Below are positions 18,263-27,315 of a stretch of DNA of 39,867 nt, piece after piece. The notes under the pieces were generated by a model that did not search any database, was not told where the DNA came from, and worked only from the letters and a program-made list of their open reading frames with translations. The stretch covers positions 1 through 39,867 of the forward strand of contig NZ_LZKL01000059.1 in the NCBI RefSeq assembly GCF_001668725.1, written 5' to 3'. The stretch comes from Mycobacterium sp. E787. Its GTDB lineage: Bacteria > Actinomycetota > Actinomycetes > Mycobacteriales > Mycobacteriaceae. Both the position numbers and the translations under genes were made by a program. The number at the start of each line of letters is the position of its first letter. The first letter of the stretch is position 1.

Positions 18263-19828
18263 CTAACCCGCCTTGTCGCCGCGCGGCTTGGTGAGCGTGA
18301 ACTGGTCCGCCGCGGTGACCTCACCGAACGGGCCGCTCAGCGCGTAATGCGTGGCCTTGATCGAGGTGTTGCCGCCTGGCCGGCCCGGGTCGACGTCGAA
18401 AGCCGCGAAGCCGTAAGGGTTGTCGCGGTCGCGGAACGCCGACCACGGCGCGTCCTCCAGCACGTAGATCGGCGCCTTGCGGCCGAGTCCGGGGTCGAAA
18501 GCCCCGACACCGGTCAGCACGCGGCACCGCGGCTCGGGAAAGAACAACCCGTTGCTCGGCAACGAGGTGCCGCCTCCGCCGATGACGAGATGCACGGTGC
18601 CGCGGGTGGAATCGATGAGTTCGTTGCGGGTCTCGACGGGCAGCGGCGTGAGCGTGTCGGTGCCCAGCGTCCCGCGCAGGGGGTGCGAACGTTCGTAGTG
18701 GTGTTCGTGGCCGCACACCACCAGATCGACCTGATACTGGTCGAACAACGGCAGCCATTCCTCGCGGATGCCCAGGTCGGCGCCGTTGGCCTTGTCGGCG
18801 GTGGAGATCGCCGTCTGATGCATGCACACGACGATCCAGTCGACATCCGGGTCGCGCCGCGCGTCGGCGAGTTCCCTTGCAAGCCAGCGCTTTTGCTCCC
18901 CGCCGGAGTACCCGTGCACGTAGAAGTTGCCGCCGTCCTGGAAGGCGACGTCGTCGTTGTTGAGGCTGATCACCCGCACCGACCCGGCGGTGAACGAGTA
19001 CCACAGCCCGCGGGCCTCGGGGCTGGAACCGGAATCCGGCAGCGCGAAGTAGGTCTGGTAGGCGCCGTAACCGATTGGCCCGTTGCCCAATTCGTTCTCG
19101 TGGTTGCCCGCAGCCGGCATCCAGGGACGGTACCGCGCCGAGCGCGTGTTGTTCTCGAACCAGTCCGACCAGGTGCGGATGCGGTCCTGCGCGAGGTTGG
19201 CGTAGCACAGGTCGCCGTTGACCAGGTTGAACAGCGGACCGAGCCGCTCGACCGCCAGCGTGGTGTCGGCGGCCGCGGGCGACCCGATGTTGTCGCTGGC
19301 GTACCTGCCGTCGGGCAGCCGGGCCAGCGTCGGGGTGGACTGGTCGCCGAAGCTGGTGAAGCGCAGCGGCTTTCGGCCCGACGGCGCGGTCCGCACGGTG
19401 CCGCTCTCCGGCTCGGCGCCGTCGTGCACCGCGGCGTACACGTAGTCGGTGTCCGGCGTCAGGCCCGTCAGGCGAGCGTGGTTGACGCGAACCTCGACAC
19501 CCGACTTGGCGTCCCGGTAGGTGCGGGTCTCGGCCTCGACGGTGCGCCCGAACCCGGACGCCGGGGTGCCGAGCATCACGCGCGGGTTGCGGACGGCCTC
19601 GGTGGTGTGCCAGGAGACCACCACCTCGGTGGCGGCGTTGCTGCCGAACTGCAGGTGCAGGCCGGTCACCGGCGGGGCGCCGTTGCGGTCCGGCTGATAC
19701 CACGCCGACGGCGCCCGAGGATGCGACCACACCAGCGTCGCCCCGCCCCCGATGCCCGCCCCGAGGGCCGCCGACACCGCGCTGGTGGTCAACAGCCGAC
19801 GGCGGCTGATCCCGGGATCGTCGCTCAT
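18263..19828 (-). CDS. TAT-exported purple acid phosphatase-like metallophosphoesterase (Rv2577-like)
   Basis: A 521-residue exported enzyme. The N-terminus has a twin-arginine signal (SRRRLLTT, residues 8-15) and a hydrophobic stretch to about residue 33. A purple-acid-phosphatase N-terminal beta domain (about 50-150) precedes the metallophosphoesterase core, with metal ligands in GD (161-162), NGDLCY (204-209), GNHE (241-244), His337 in CMHQ, and GHEH (373-376). All positions for a two-metal site are present. It should release phosphate from phosphoesters outside the membrane; the true substrate is unknown. Its 3' end lies 1 bp from that of the convergent radical-SAM gene. It is divergent from the small secreted protein gene, 65 bp away. 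Confidence 0.93.
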   Translation of the reverse strand: MSDDPGISRRRLLTTSAVSAALGAGIGGGATLVWSHPRAPSAWYQPDRNGAPPVTGLHLQFGSNAATEVVVSWHTTEAVRNPRVMLGTPASGFGRTVEAETRTYRDAKSGVEVRVNHARLTGLTPDTDYVYAAVHDGAEPESGTVRTAPSGRKPLRFTSFGDQSTPTLARLPDGRYASDNIGSPAAADTTLAVERLGPLFNLVNGDLCYANLAQDRIRTWSDWFENNTRSARYRPWMPAAGNHENELGNGPIGYGAYQTYFALPDSGSSPEARGLWYSFTAGSVRVISLNNDDVAFQDGGNFYVHGYSGGEQKRWLARELADARRDPDVDWIVVCMHQTAISTADKANGADLGIREEWLPLFDQYQVDLVVCGHEHHYERSHPLRGTLGTDTLTPLPVETRNELIDSTRGTVHLVIGGGGTSLPSNGLFFPEPRCRVLTGVGAFDPGLGRKAPIYVLEDAPWSAFRDRDNPYGFAAFDVDPGRPGGNTSIKATHYALSGPFGEVTAADQFTLTKPRGDKAG

Positions 19829-19893
19829 GCTTGCTTCATACCTGACCCAAGCGAACCGGCGGCATCTGTAACGAATCCGGTAGCGTTTTCGAT

Positions 19894-20325
19894 ATGACGA
19901 ACGTGCGAAAAGTGATCAGCGCGGTCGCGTCGGCAACGTTTGCAGCGGCCGCCGCAGTGGCCGTCACGCCCGCGACTGCACATGCGGACGGCCATCAGGT
20001 GACCTACACCGTGTCGAGCCCCAACAATCTGACCGCCACGGTCAACTACGTGAGTTCCGATCCGCCCAGCCAGGCCGCCTACAACGCGGACCCGTCGAAG
20101 TTCATGACCAGTGTGCAGGCCCCGCTGAGCGGGGGAGCGCCGGTCACCTATACGGCCACGTTGGCCAACCCGGCCCAATGGGCGAGCATCACCGCCAGCG
20201 GCATGCTGCACTGGCCGGATTCGGGCAACGGCCCCGCTTCGTTTCACTGCGAGATCGCCGTGGACGGCCAAGTCGTCGCGCGCCAGGACGCGACCACCAC
20301 CGTCACCTGCGCGGCCAGGGGCTAG
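19894..20325 (+). CDS. Small secreted protein (Rv2576c-like)
   Basis: A 143-residue protein with a clear Sec signal peptide (residues 1-31, basic MTNVRK, Ala/Val core, cleavage after AHA). The mature part is about 112 residues and mostly beta-prone, with a cysteine pair (HCEIAV and TVTCAARG) that may form a disulfide. I recognise only the mycobacterial family with the VTYTVSSPNNL start, and no function is known to me. A TAGCGT at 19881-19886 may be a -10 box giving a near-leaderless transcript. The stop overlaps that of the convergent metallopeptidase gene by 4 bp. Confidence 0.85.
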   Translation: MTNVRKVISAVASATFAAAAAVAVTPATAHADGHQVTYTVSSPNNLTATVNYVSSDPPSQAAYNADPSKFMTSVQAPLSGGAPVTYTATLANPAQWASITASGMLHWPDSGNGPASFHCEIAVDGQVVARQDATTTVTCAARG

Positions 20326-21197
20326 CCCAAGTTCGTCGCGGAGAAGGTGTCGCACTTGTTCGGGTCGCCGGTCTGGTACCCGATGGTGAACCACTTCTGC
20401 CGTTCCGCCGACGAACCGTGCGTCCACGACTCGGGATTGACGCGGCCCGTCGACTCCTTCTGAATCCGGTCGTCGCCCACCGACGCGGCGGCCGACAGCG
20501 CGTCGGCGATGTCCTGGTCGCTCAGCGGCTGCAGGTAGGGCACCCCGGTGCTCTCCTGCTTGACGGTCGACGCGTAGTGCGCCCAGATGCCGGCGTAGCA
20601 GTCGGCCTGCAATTCGGTGCGGACGCCGTTGCCGCCGGCGCCCTGGGCGCCCTGCTGGGAACGGCCCAGGATGCCCTGCAGCTGCTGCACGTGGTGGCCG
20701 TATTCGTGGGCGACCACGTACTCCTGCGCGAAAGGCCCACCGCTGGAACCGAATCGGTCGACCAGCTCCTTGAAGAAGTCGGTGTCGAAGTACGCGGTCT
20801 GGTCCACCGGGCAGTAGAACGGACCCACCGCGGTGGTGGCGGGCCCGCAGCCGGTGTCGACCGAACCGGTGAACAGGCGCACGTGCGGGCGGGTGTAGCT
20901 CGGCATCAGCTGATGCCACACCGCATCGACGGAGTTGCCGGTGGCGATCACGCGGCACTGCACGTACTTGTTGGCGTCGGCCCCGGTCTTGCACTGGCTC
21001 AGGTCGAAACCGGGCGCCGAATAGCCGCCGGTGTTCATCTGCGAGGTCATCACGCGGCCCGGGTCGACGCCCAGCAACAACGCGCCGATCAGGATGAGCA
21101 ACCCGATGCCGCCACCGCCGAGGGCCATCCCCATGCCGCCGCCACCGGACGACGACGCGGTGCTGGTGTCGATCTGCATGCCCTCGTTGAAGGTCAT
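20322..21197 (-). CDS. YpfJ-type neutral zinc metallopeptidase (Rv2575-like)
   Basis: A 291-residue membrane-anchored zinc protease family protein. A Gly-rich N-terminus is followed by one membrane helix (about residues 29-44). The zinc site is HEYGHH (His164, Glu165, His168), and the downstream ELQADCYAG (Glu195-Asp199) supplies the third ligand region characteristic of this family. The ATG has an AGGAG 6 nt upstream that overlaps the stop of the SRPBCC gene. It is the last gene of a tight three-gene minus-strand operon with 9 bp gaps. Substrate unknown; the catalytic domain should lie outside the membrane. Confidence 0.92.
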   Translation of the reverse strand: MTFNEGMQIDTSTASSSGGGGMGMALGGGGIGLLILIGALLLGVDPGRVMTSQMNTGGYSAPGFDLSQCKTGADANKYVQCRVIATGNSVDAVWHQLMPSYTRPHVRLFTGSVDTGCGPATTAVGPFYCPVDQTAYFDTDFFKELVDRFGSSGGPFAQEYVVAHEYGHHVQQLQGILGRSQQGAQGAGGNGVRTELQADCYAGIWAHYASTVKQESTGVPYLQPLSDQDIADALSAAASVGDDRIQKESTGRVNPESWTHGSSAERQKWFTIGYQTGDPNKCDTFSATNLG

Positions 21198-21206
21198 CGC
21201 ACGCTC

Positions 21207-21710
21207 CTAAGGTTGCCGGGTGGCCGCAAAGCGGGTGTCGGTGTAGCTGCGCAGGTTGCGCAGAAATCGGCGCAGGACCAAGTTCAGCAGCGGCCGGGCG
21301 ACGACCAACGCCAACCAGGCCGGGCCGGCCGGCTTCTGTGCCATGATCCAGGTCAGCCGGCAACCACCGGGGGTGGGCTCGACGCGGTAGTCCTCGGCGA
21401 AGGCGGCGACGGCCTGCGTGGAGCACTCGTTGAACCGGAATGCCATGCGGGTGAACGGCTCCCACGCGAGGAACTCTTCGTTGCCGACCATGCCGCCGCG
21501 CATGTCGACGGTGCGGGTGGTTCCGACCCGGCGCGGCTCGGGGCTGGTCCAGGTGACCTTGGTGATCACCGGCGCCCAGCGCGGCCAGGACTCGGCGTCG
21601 GCCAGCACCTCGAACAGCTGCTCGGGCGTGATGGCCAGGTCGACGCTGTTGGAAAACCGAAAGGGTGCCGTGTCGATGAAGCCCAGGTCGACGCGCTCAC
21701 AGGGGAACAT
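21207..21710 (-). CDS. SRPBCC (START-like) family protein (Rv2574-like)
   Basis: A 167-residue protein of the polyketide cyclase/dehydrase-like SRPBCC group. FSNSVDLAITPEQLFEVLADAESWPRWAPVITKVTW is the usual first strand and helices of this fold, and the long C-terminal helix (PLLNLVLRRFLRNLRSYTD) closes the hydrophobic pocket. Such proteins bind hydrophobic ligands; the ligand here is unknown. It lies between the reductase and the metallopeptidase with 9 bp on each side, so the three are co-transcribed. Confidence 0.88.
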   Translation of the reverse strand: MFPCERVDLGFIDTAPFRFSNSVDLAITPEQLFEVLADAESWPRWAPVITKVTWTSPEPRRVGTTRTVDMRGGMVGNEEFLAWEPFTRMAFRFNECSTQAVAAFAEDYRVEPTPGGCRLTWIMAQKPAGPAWLALVVARPLLNLVLRRFLRNLRSYTDTRFAATRQP

Positions 21711-21719
21711 GGCTTGAAT

Positions 21720-22601
21720 CTAGCCCGGGCCGTCGCTGGCCGCCGCCAATAGCGGCACCAGCACGTCGCTGATCGGCGTCGCCAGGCCGTGGGCGCGGGC
21801 CTTGCGGATGATCACGCCGTTGCGGATGTCCCACTCCATCGGCCGGCGGTACTCCGCGTCGGCCAGGATCGAGGTGCCCATGTCCTCGGGGGCCTGACGG
21901 AACATCCCGGGCAGCTCCTCGACGACGCCGTCGGGCAGCCGCGCGCCCTCGGCCCGCGCGACGGCCAGGCATTCGGCCATATAGCGCCGCGACAGCGCGG
22001 CGACGTCGTCGCGGCGGAACATCCCGGACCGCCGCCGCGACAGCGCCATCAACCCGGCCAGCGCATTGGTGAGCAGCTTGCGCCAGGCGGCGGTGATGAA
22101 GTCGGGATCGCAGTCCACCTGGCAGCCGGCGCCGCGCAGCAGCCCGGCGACCTCCTCCGCCGAAGGCCCCGACGGCAGCACCAGCCGGGGCTCGGTGCGC
22201 AACCGCACCCAGCCGTCCGGTTGCGTTTCGGCTCCGTACCAGACGATGCCGGGGACCACCGGCGATACCGGGCAGTGCGGCTGCACCTGCTCGACCTGCT
22301 CGACGCCGTTCTGCAGCACGACGACGATGGTGTGCTCGCCGCACAGGCGGGCCAGCCAGGGGGCCGCGTCGTCGTTCTGGGTGGCCTTGACGGCCAGGAT
22401 CACCACGTCGACCGGGCCGCGCACCGCGGTGGGGTCGGTCTGCACCGGGCCGGGGACGACGATCGGATCCGCGCCGTCGGGCCGCAATTCGATGTTGTCG
22501 CGGGCGGTGCGGCCGCACACCAGCACCGAATGCCCGGCCTGGTGCAGCAGCGCGGCGACCGTCGTGCCTACGGCGCCGGGACCGACGAGGGCGATCTTCA
22601 A
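21720..22601 (-). CDS. 2-dehydropantoate 2-reductase family (KPR/ApbA-like) protein (Rv2573-like)
   Basis: About 293 residues from a TTG at 22601 (MKIALVGPGAVGTTVAALL). This start puts the Rossmann GxGxxG motif at its usual place at the N-terminus. The frame is open up to 22706, and GTG 22649 is an alternative, but those residues look unrelated to the family and would run into the aspS promoter. The conserved NGVEQVEQ segment, the Lys in the AAWRKLLTNAL motif and the C-terminal ketopantoate reductase-like domain are present. The family reduces ketopantoate with NADPH for pantothenate synthesis. Orthologues are often not the main PanE, so the substrate is uncertain. First gene of the three-gene minus-strand operon, divergent from aspS. 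Confidence 0.87.
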   Translation of the reverse strand: MKIALVGPGAVGTTVAALLHQAGHSVLVCGRTARDNIELRPDGADPIVVPGPVQTDPTAVRGPVDVVILAVKATQNDDAAPWLARLCGEHTIVVVLQNGVEQVEQVQPHCPVSPVVPGIVWYGAETQPDGWVRLRTEPRLVLPSGPSAEEVAGLLRGAGCQVDCDPDFITAAWRKLLTNALAGLMALSRRRSGMFRRDDVAALSRRYMAECLAVARAEGARLPDGVVEELPGMFRQAPEDMGTSILADAEYRRPMEWDIRNGVIIRKARAHGLATPISDVLVPLLAAASDGPG

Positions 22602-22637
22602 AAGGTCTGTGACGATAGGACCGAAGTTACCTCCCTC

Positions 22638-22643
22638 TAGACT
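22638..22643 (+). promoter_or_regulatory. Possible -10 box (TAGACT) for aspS
   Basis: TAGACT lies 29 bp before the aspS GTG, suggesting a short leader of about 23 nt. I see no convincing -35 at the right spacing. A purine-rich AAAGGGAG at 22666-22673 overlaps the annotated GTG (22673) and lies 5 nt before a second GTG at 22679, which may be the true start. Confidence 0.35.
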
Positions 22644-22672
22644 GGGCACTCGTTCCAACCGCGGGAAAGGGA

Positions 22673-24463
22673 GTGTTCGTGCTGCGCAGCCACGCCGCCG
22701 GTGCACTGAGAAGCAGCGACGCCGGCCAGCAGGTGACGCTCGCGGGGTGGGTGGCCCGCCGCCGCGACCACGGCGGGGTCATCTTCATCGATCTGCGCGA
22801 CGCGTCCGGGATCGCCCAGGTGGTGTTCCGCACGTCTGACGTGCTGGCCCAGGCCCACCGGTTGCGCGCCGAGTTCTGCGTCGCGGTCACCGGCGTCGTC
22901 GAGATCCGCCCGGAGGGCAACGCAAACCCGGAGATCGCGACCGGCGACATCGAGGTGAACGCGACCGCGCTGACCGTGCTGGGCGAGAGCGCGCCGCTGC
23001 CGTTCCAGCTGGACGAGCCCGCCGGCGAGGAGCTCCGGCTGAAGTACCGCTACCTCGACCTGCGCCGCGACGGCCCGGCCGCGGCAATGCGCCTGCGCTC
23101 CAAGGTGAATGCCGCCGCGCGCGCGGTGCTGGCGCGGCACGACTTCGTCGAGATCGAGACGCCGACGATCACCCGCTCGACGCCCGAGGGCGCGCGCGAC
23201 TTCCTGGTGCCGGCCCGCCTGCACCCCGGCTCGTTCTACGCCCTGCCGCAGAGCCCGCAGCTGTTCAAGCAGCTGCTGATGGTGGCCGGGATGGAGCGCT
23301 ACTACCAGATCGCCCGCTGCTACCGCGACGAGGACTTCCGCGCCGACCGCCAGCCCGAGTTCACCCAGCTCGACATGGAGATGAGCTTCGTCGACGCCGA
23401 GGACGTCATCGCGATCTCGGAGGAGATCCTGGCCGCGCTGTGGGAGCTGATCGGCTATGAGATTCCCCGCCCGATCCCGCGGATCAGCTACGCCGACGCC
23501 ATGCGGCGGTTCGGCTCCGACAAGCCCGACATGCGGTTCGCGCTCGAGCTCGTCGAGTGCGCGGAGTTCTTCAAAGACACCACCTTTCGCGTCTTCCAGG
23601 CGCCGTACGTCGGCGCGGTCGTCATGCCCGGCGGGGCCTCGCAGCCGCGGCGCACCCTGGACGGCTGGCAGGAGTGGGCCAAGCAGCGCGGCCACCGCGG
23701 GCTGGCCTACGTCCTGGTCGGCGACGAGGCTTCCGGAGGCGAGCTGGGCGGCCCGGTGGCCAAGAACCTGTCCGACGCCGAGCGCGAGGGCCTGGCCGCC
23801 CACGTCGGGGCCAAGCCCGGCGACTGCATCTTCTTCTCGGCGGGCCCGCCGAAGTCGTCGCGCGCGCTGCTGGGCGCGGCCCGCGGCGAGATCGCCAAGC
23901 GGCTCGACCTGATCGACCCGGACGCGTGGGCGTTCGTGTGGGTGGTCGACCCGCCGCTCTTCGAGCCCGCCGAGGAGGCGACCGCGGCCGGCGACGTGGC
24001 GGTCGGCTCGGGGGCGTGGACGGCCGTGCACCACGCGTTCACCTCGCCCAAGCCGGAGTACTCCGACGTGGTGGACAGCGACCCCGGCAGCGTGCTGGCC
24101 GACGCGTACGACATCGTCTGCAACGGCAACGAGATCGGCGGCGGCTCGATCCGTATCCATCGCCGCGACATCCAGGAGCGGGTGTTCGCGGTGATGGGTC
24201 TGGACAAGGCCGAGGCGGAGGAGAAGTTCGGATTCCTGTTGGAGGCGTTCATGTTCGGCGCGCCGCCGCACGGCGGCATCGCGTTCGGCTGGGACCGGAT
24301 CAACGCGCTGCTGTCGGGCGTCGACTCCATCCGCGAGGTGATCGCCTTCCCGAAGACCGGCGGCGGCGTCGACCCGCTCACCAACGCCCCGGCGCCCATC
24401 ACCGCCCAGCAGCGCAAGGAGTCCGGAATAGACGCCAAGCCGGAGAAGGTTGAGCGGGCATGA
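22673..24463 (+). CDS. aspS: Aspartate-tRNA ligase (aspartate-tRNA(Asp/Asn) type)
   Basis: A 596-residue class II synthetase with the bacterial AspRS layout: OB-fold anticodon domain ([21 protein letters not shown], about residues 23-43), the catalytic core with [11 protein letters not shown] and [20 protein letters not shown], a GAD insertion domain (about 285-410), and the C-terminal motif 3 [16 protein letters not shown]. The length equals the M. tuberculosis enzyme as I recall it. Actinobacterial AspRS can also charge tRNA-Asn when GatCAB is present. GTG 22673 is used by similarity; GTG 22679 has better Shine-Dalgarno spacing. The stop overlaps the next ATG (ATGA at 24460-24463). Confidence 0.97.
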   Translation: MFVLRSHAAGALRSSDAGQQVTLAGWVARRRDHGGVIFIDLRDASGIAQVVFRTSDVLAQAHRLRAEFCVAVTGVVEIRPEGNANPEIATGDIEVNATALTVLGESAPLPFQLDEPAGEELRLKYRYLDLRRDGPAAAMRLRSKVNAAARAVLARHDFVEIETPTITRSTPEGARDFLVPARLHPGSFYALPQSPQLFKQLLMVAGMERYYQIARCYRDEDFRADRQPEFTQLDMEMSFVDAEDVIAISEEILAALWELIGYEIPRPIPRISYADAMRRFGSDKPDMRFALELVECAEFFKDTTFRVFQAPYVGAVVMPGGASQPRRTLDGWQEWAKQRGHRGLAYVLVGDEASGGELGGPVAKNLSDAEREGLAAHVGAKPGDCIFFSAGPPKSSRALLGAARGEIAKRLDLIDPDAWAFVWVVDPPLFEPAEEATAAGDVAVGSGAWTAVHHAFTSPKPEYSDVVDSDPGSVLADAYDIVCNGNEIGGGSIRIHRRDIQERVFAVMGLDKAEAEEKFGFLLEAFMFGAPPHGGIAFGWDRINALLSGVDSIREVIAFPKTGGGVDPLTNAPAPITAQQRKESGIDAKPEKVERA

Positions 24464-24894
24464 CCGAAGAAATGCCTGACACCGGCACCATCAACGCGTT
24501 CAACACGAGCATCATCGACGAATTCCGGGCCAACGAGGGCAAGGTCGGCGGCCAGTTCGAGGGCGCCAACCTGCTGCTGCTGACGACGACGGGCGCCAAG
24601 TCCGGCCAGCCCCGGGTCAACCCCCTGGCCTACTTCCGCATCGACGGCAAGCTCATCATCATCGGCTCGTTCGCCGGCGCCCCCGTCAACCCGGCCTGGG
24701 TGCACAACCTGCGGGCCAACCCGGCGGCGCACGTGGAGATCGGTACGGACGCGTTCGACGTCACCGCCCACGAGCTGCCACCCGCGGAACGCGATGAGCT
24801 CTTCGAGAAGGTCGCCGCCGCGGCGCCCGGGTTCGCCGAGTACCAGTCCAAGACCAGCAGGGTGATACCGCTGTTCGAGTTGCGCCCGGCCTGA
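24460..24894 (+). CDS. Ddn-like deazaflavin (F420)-dependent nitroreductase family protein
   Basis: A 144-residue split-barrel protein of the F420-dependent quinone reductase/Ddn family. [23 protein letters not shown] and [17 protein letters not shown] are the family core motifs, which contact the F420 phosphate and deazaflavin. M. tuberculosis Ddn activates nitroimidazole drugs. Paralogues vary widely in substrate, so no specific role is claimed. It is coupled to aspS by a 4 bp overlap and is followed 4 bp later by the FUSC-like gene. I do not recall a Ddn gene at this place in M. tuberculosis, so it may be a lineage-specific insertion. Confidence 0.88.
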   Translation: MTEEMPDTGTINAFNTSIIDEFRANEGKVGGQFEGANLLLLTTTGAKSGQPRVNPLAYFRIDGKLIIIGSFAGAPVNPAWVHNLRANPAAHVEIGTDAFDVTAHELPPAERDELFEKVAAAAPGFAEYQSKTSRVIPLFELRPA

Positions 24895-24898
24895 CGCC

Positions 24899-25927
24899 GT
24901 GAACGCCGCGCGCGCGGGCATCAAACGGCTCCGCGCCGTGTGGTTCACGCTCGTGCAGACGTCGGTAGCGGCGGGCCTGTCCTGGTACCTCGCCCACGAC
25001 GTGCTCGGTCACCCGCAGCCGTTCTTCGCGCCGATCGCCGCGGCCGTCTCGTTGTCGATCAGCAACGTGCTGCGCGCGCAACGCGCCATCCAGATGATGA
25101 TCGGCGTCACCCTGGGAATCGGGGTCGGCAGCGTCGTGCAGGAGCTGCTCGGGCCGGGGGCGCTCGCGATCGGCATCGCGGCGCTGCTCGCGCTGTCGGC
25201 CGCCGTGTTCATCGGCCACGGCTACATCGGGCACGGGATGATGTTCGCCAACCAGACGGCCGTTTCGGCGATCCTGGTGCTTGCCCTCTACCGCAGCAAC
25301 ATCGGTTTGGAACGCCTCTACGACGCGCTGCTCGGGGGCGTGGTGGCGATCGTGTTCGCGATTTTGTTGTTCCCCGCCGACCCCCGCCGGCTGCTGCACG
25401 CCGCCCGCGTCGGCGTGCTGGGGGTGCTGCAGGGTGTGCTGTCGCGGGCCGCGGACTTCGCCGCCGGGCGGCGGGAGGCCCCGGCGGACTGGCCGCTGTC
25501 GGCCGTCGACCGGGTGCACGCCCAGCTCGGCGGGCTCGTCGAGGCGCGCACCACCGCCCGTCAGGTCGTGCGGGTCGCGCCGCGGCGCTTCGGCCTGCGC
25601 GATTCGGTCCGCGCGGCCGATCACCAGGCCGTGCACGTGGCGCTGCTCGCGGGCTCGGTGCTGGAGCTGGCCCGAGCCGTCGCTCCCGGTGTGGACGGCC
25701 GCTGCGACCGGCTTCCGCAGCCCGTGCACAAGGCGCTGGTGGTGCTGGCGGCCGCCACGGCCCTCGCCGAGTCCGACCCAGCCGGGGCGTGCGCCTACGT
25801 CGCGTCCGCGCGCCACCTCGCCTCGCAGCTGCACGAGGGCGCCCGGGAGAGAACGCAGGTGGTGCTCGCCGACGTCGTCCAGGCCTGCGTCGACGACCTG
25901 CAAACGGTCATCGACCTGCGGTCATAG
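24899..25927 (+). CDS. FUSC/aromatic acid exporter-like membrane protein (Rv2571c-like)
   Basis: A 342-residue integral membrane protein starting at GTG 24899. About five or six hydrophobic segments cover residues 15-160, with the FUSC-type motif HPQPFFAPIAAAVSLSIS near residues 39-56. A soluble, Arg/Ala-rich helical region makes up the C-terminal half. Related proteins export aromatic acids or other small anions, but no substrate can be read from the sequence. It lies in the aspS operon. Its 3' end overlaps that of the convergent MmcQ-like gene by 6 bp. Confidence 0.88.
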   Translation: MNAARAGIKRLRAVWFTLVQTSVAAGLSWYLAHDVLGHPQPFFAPIAAAVSLSISNVLRAQRAIQMMIGVTLGIGVGSVVQELLGPGALAIGIAALLALSAAVFIGHGYIGHGMMFANQTAVSAILVLALYRSNIGLERLYDALLGGVVAIVFAILLFPADPRRLLHAARVGVLGVLQGVLSRAADFAAGRREAPADWPLSAVDRVHAQLGGLVEARTTARQVVRVAPRRFGLRDSVRAADHQAVHVALLAGSVLELARAVAPGVDGRCDRLPQPVHKALVVLAAATALAESDPAGACAYVASARHLASQLHEGARERTQVVLADVVQACVDDLQTVIDLRS

Positions 25928-26311
25928 TGAATCGGCCAGGTACTCCTGGACGAGTTTCTTCGGCGCCTGCGTCAGCCACGCCTCGGTGATCACCTCCACC
26001 AGGTCGCGCACCGCGATCTCATCCAGCCTGATCAGCACCGCCGGATAGCCGTCGAAATGCGGCGTGGTGAAGTAAACCCCCGGTTCGTCGGCGATCAGCG
26101 CGAACTTGACGCCCTCGTCGGACACCCGCACGCCGAGGATGTCCCCGTCGGGCGGCTCGACGCCGCTGTGCGCCAGCGCCTCGCGGTCCGACGGGCGCAG
26201 CGGCCGCTCCCACGCCAGCAACTTCTTGCCGACCCGCCACTCATGAGGTGACGGCTCGGAGGTAAGTGCCAGCTCACCAACGATGCGGGCGACGTCGCTC
26301 CACGTGGCCAC
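25922..26311 (-). CDS. MmcQ/YjbR-like protein (Rv2570-like)
   Basis: A 129-residue protein from GTG 26311 (VATWSDVARIVGEL), the start that matches the family N-terminus and the M. tuberculosis length as I recall it. The frame stays open to an ATG at 26359, but those 16 residues look non-native. The features PHEWRVGKKLLAWERPL, GVYFTTPHFDGYPAVLIRL and a C-terminal EAWLTQAPKKL are typical of the YjbR/MmcQ DNA-binding-like alpha/beta fold. The biochemical role of the family is not established. Confidence 0.86.
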   Translation of the reverse strand: MATWSDVARIVGELALTSEPSPHEWRVGKKLLAWERPLRPSDREALAHSGVEPPDGDILGVRVSDEGVKFALIADEPGVYFTTPHFDGYPAVLIRLDEIAVRDLVEVITEAWLTQAPKKLVQEYLADSL

Positions 26312-26382
26312 GCCTTCGATTGTGCTCCCGATATGGCTCGCTTGGCTCGCGATCGGCAAACGAGGTGTGATGGGATCAGCCT

Positions 26383-27315
26383 GTGTCAGAAGCCTTGCCG
26401 GGAGATCAGGCCCGTCGGCACCGGGTCACCCACCGCACCGAGTACCGCTATTCCGACGTCGTGACCAGCTCCTATGGCCGCGGCTTCCTCACCCCGCGGG
26501 ACTCGCAACGCCAGCGCTGCGTCGCGCATGCGCTGACCATCGACCCGGCTCCCACCGACAGCTCCACCAGCGTCGACAGCTACGGCAACGTCAGCTCGTA
26601 CTTTCATGTCACCGAGCCGCACCGGGCCCTGACCATCACCAGCGACTCCATCGTCGACGTGTATCCGCCGCCGCCGGAGCGGTACAGCAGCGGGCCGGCG
26701 GTGCAGCCGTGGGAGGCCGCCCGGCCGGCCGGGCGCAGGGGAGCGCTGGCGACGGAGTTCGCCCTCGACCTGAACCCGCCGGAGATCACGGACGAGGTGC
26801 GCGCGTACGCGGCGCCCAGTTTCGCGTCCGGGCGCCCCCTGGTGGACGTGCTGCGCGACCTGGCGTCGCGGATTTTCGCCGACTTCACCTACCGCTCGGG
26901 GTCGACGACGATTTCCACCGGGGTCAACGAGGTTCTGGCGGCCCGGGAGGGGGTATGTCAGGACTTTGCGAGGCTGGCGATCGCCTGCCTGCGCGCCAAC
27001 GGTCTGGCGGCCAGCTATGTGTCCGGTTATCTGGCCACCGACCCGCCCCCGGGAAAGGATCGGATGATCGGTATCGACGCCACCCACGCCTGGGCGGCGG
27101 TGTGGACCCCCCAGGAGCCCGGCCGGTTCGAGTGGCTGGGCCTCGACCCCACCAACGACCAGCTGGTCGACGAGCGCTACATCATCGTCGGGCGCGGGCG
27201 CGACTACGCCGACGTCCCGCCGCTGCGCGGCATCATCTACACCAACTCCGAGCACAGCGTGATCGACGTCGCCGTCGACGTGGTGCCCTTCGAGGGGGAC
27301 GTGCTGCATGCGTGA
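26383..27315 (+). CDS. Transglutaminase-like cysteine protease/amidase family protein (Rv2569c-like)
   Basis: A 310-residue cytoplasmic protein starting at GTG 26383. The N-terminal beta domain (HRVTHRTEYRYSDVVTSSYGR) is the one found with bacterial transglutaminase-like proteins. The catalytic domain has Cys192 (EGVCQDFARLAIACLRANGL), His235 (DATHAWAAV) and Asp255 (LGLDPTNDQ), so the triad is intact. The family sits in conserved clusters with circularly permuted ATP-grasp and alpha-E proteins, predicted to make or process peptide-like products. It overlaps the next gene by 8 bp. Confidence 0.92.
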   Translation: MSEALPGDQARRHRVTHRTEYRYSDVVTSSYGRGFLTPRDSQRQRCVAHALTIDPAPTDSSTSVDSYGNVSSYFHVTEPHRALTITSDSIVDVYPPPPERYSSGPAVQPWEAARPAGRRGALATEFALDLNPPEITDEVRAYAAPSFASGRPLVDVLRDLASRIFADFTYRSGSTTISTGVNEVLAAREGVCQDFARLAIACLRANGLAASYVSGYLATDPPPGKDRMIGIDATHAWAAVWTPQEPGRFEWLGLDPTNDQLVDERYIIVGRGRDYADVPPLRGIIYTNSEHSVIDVAVDVVPFEGDVLHA

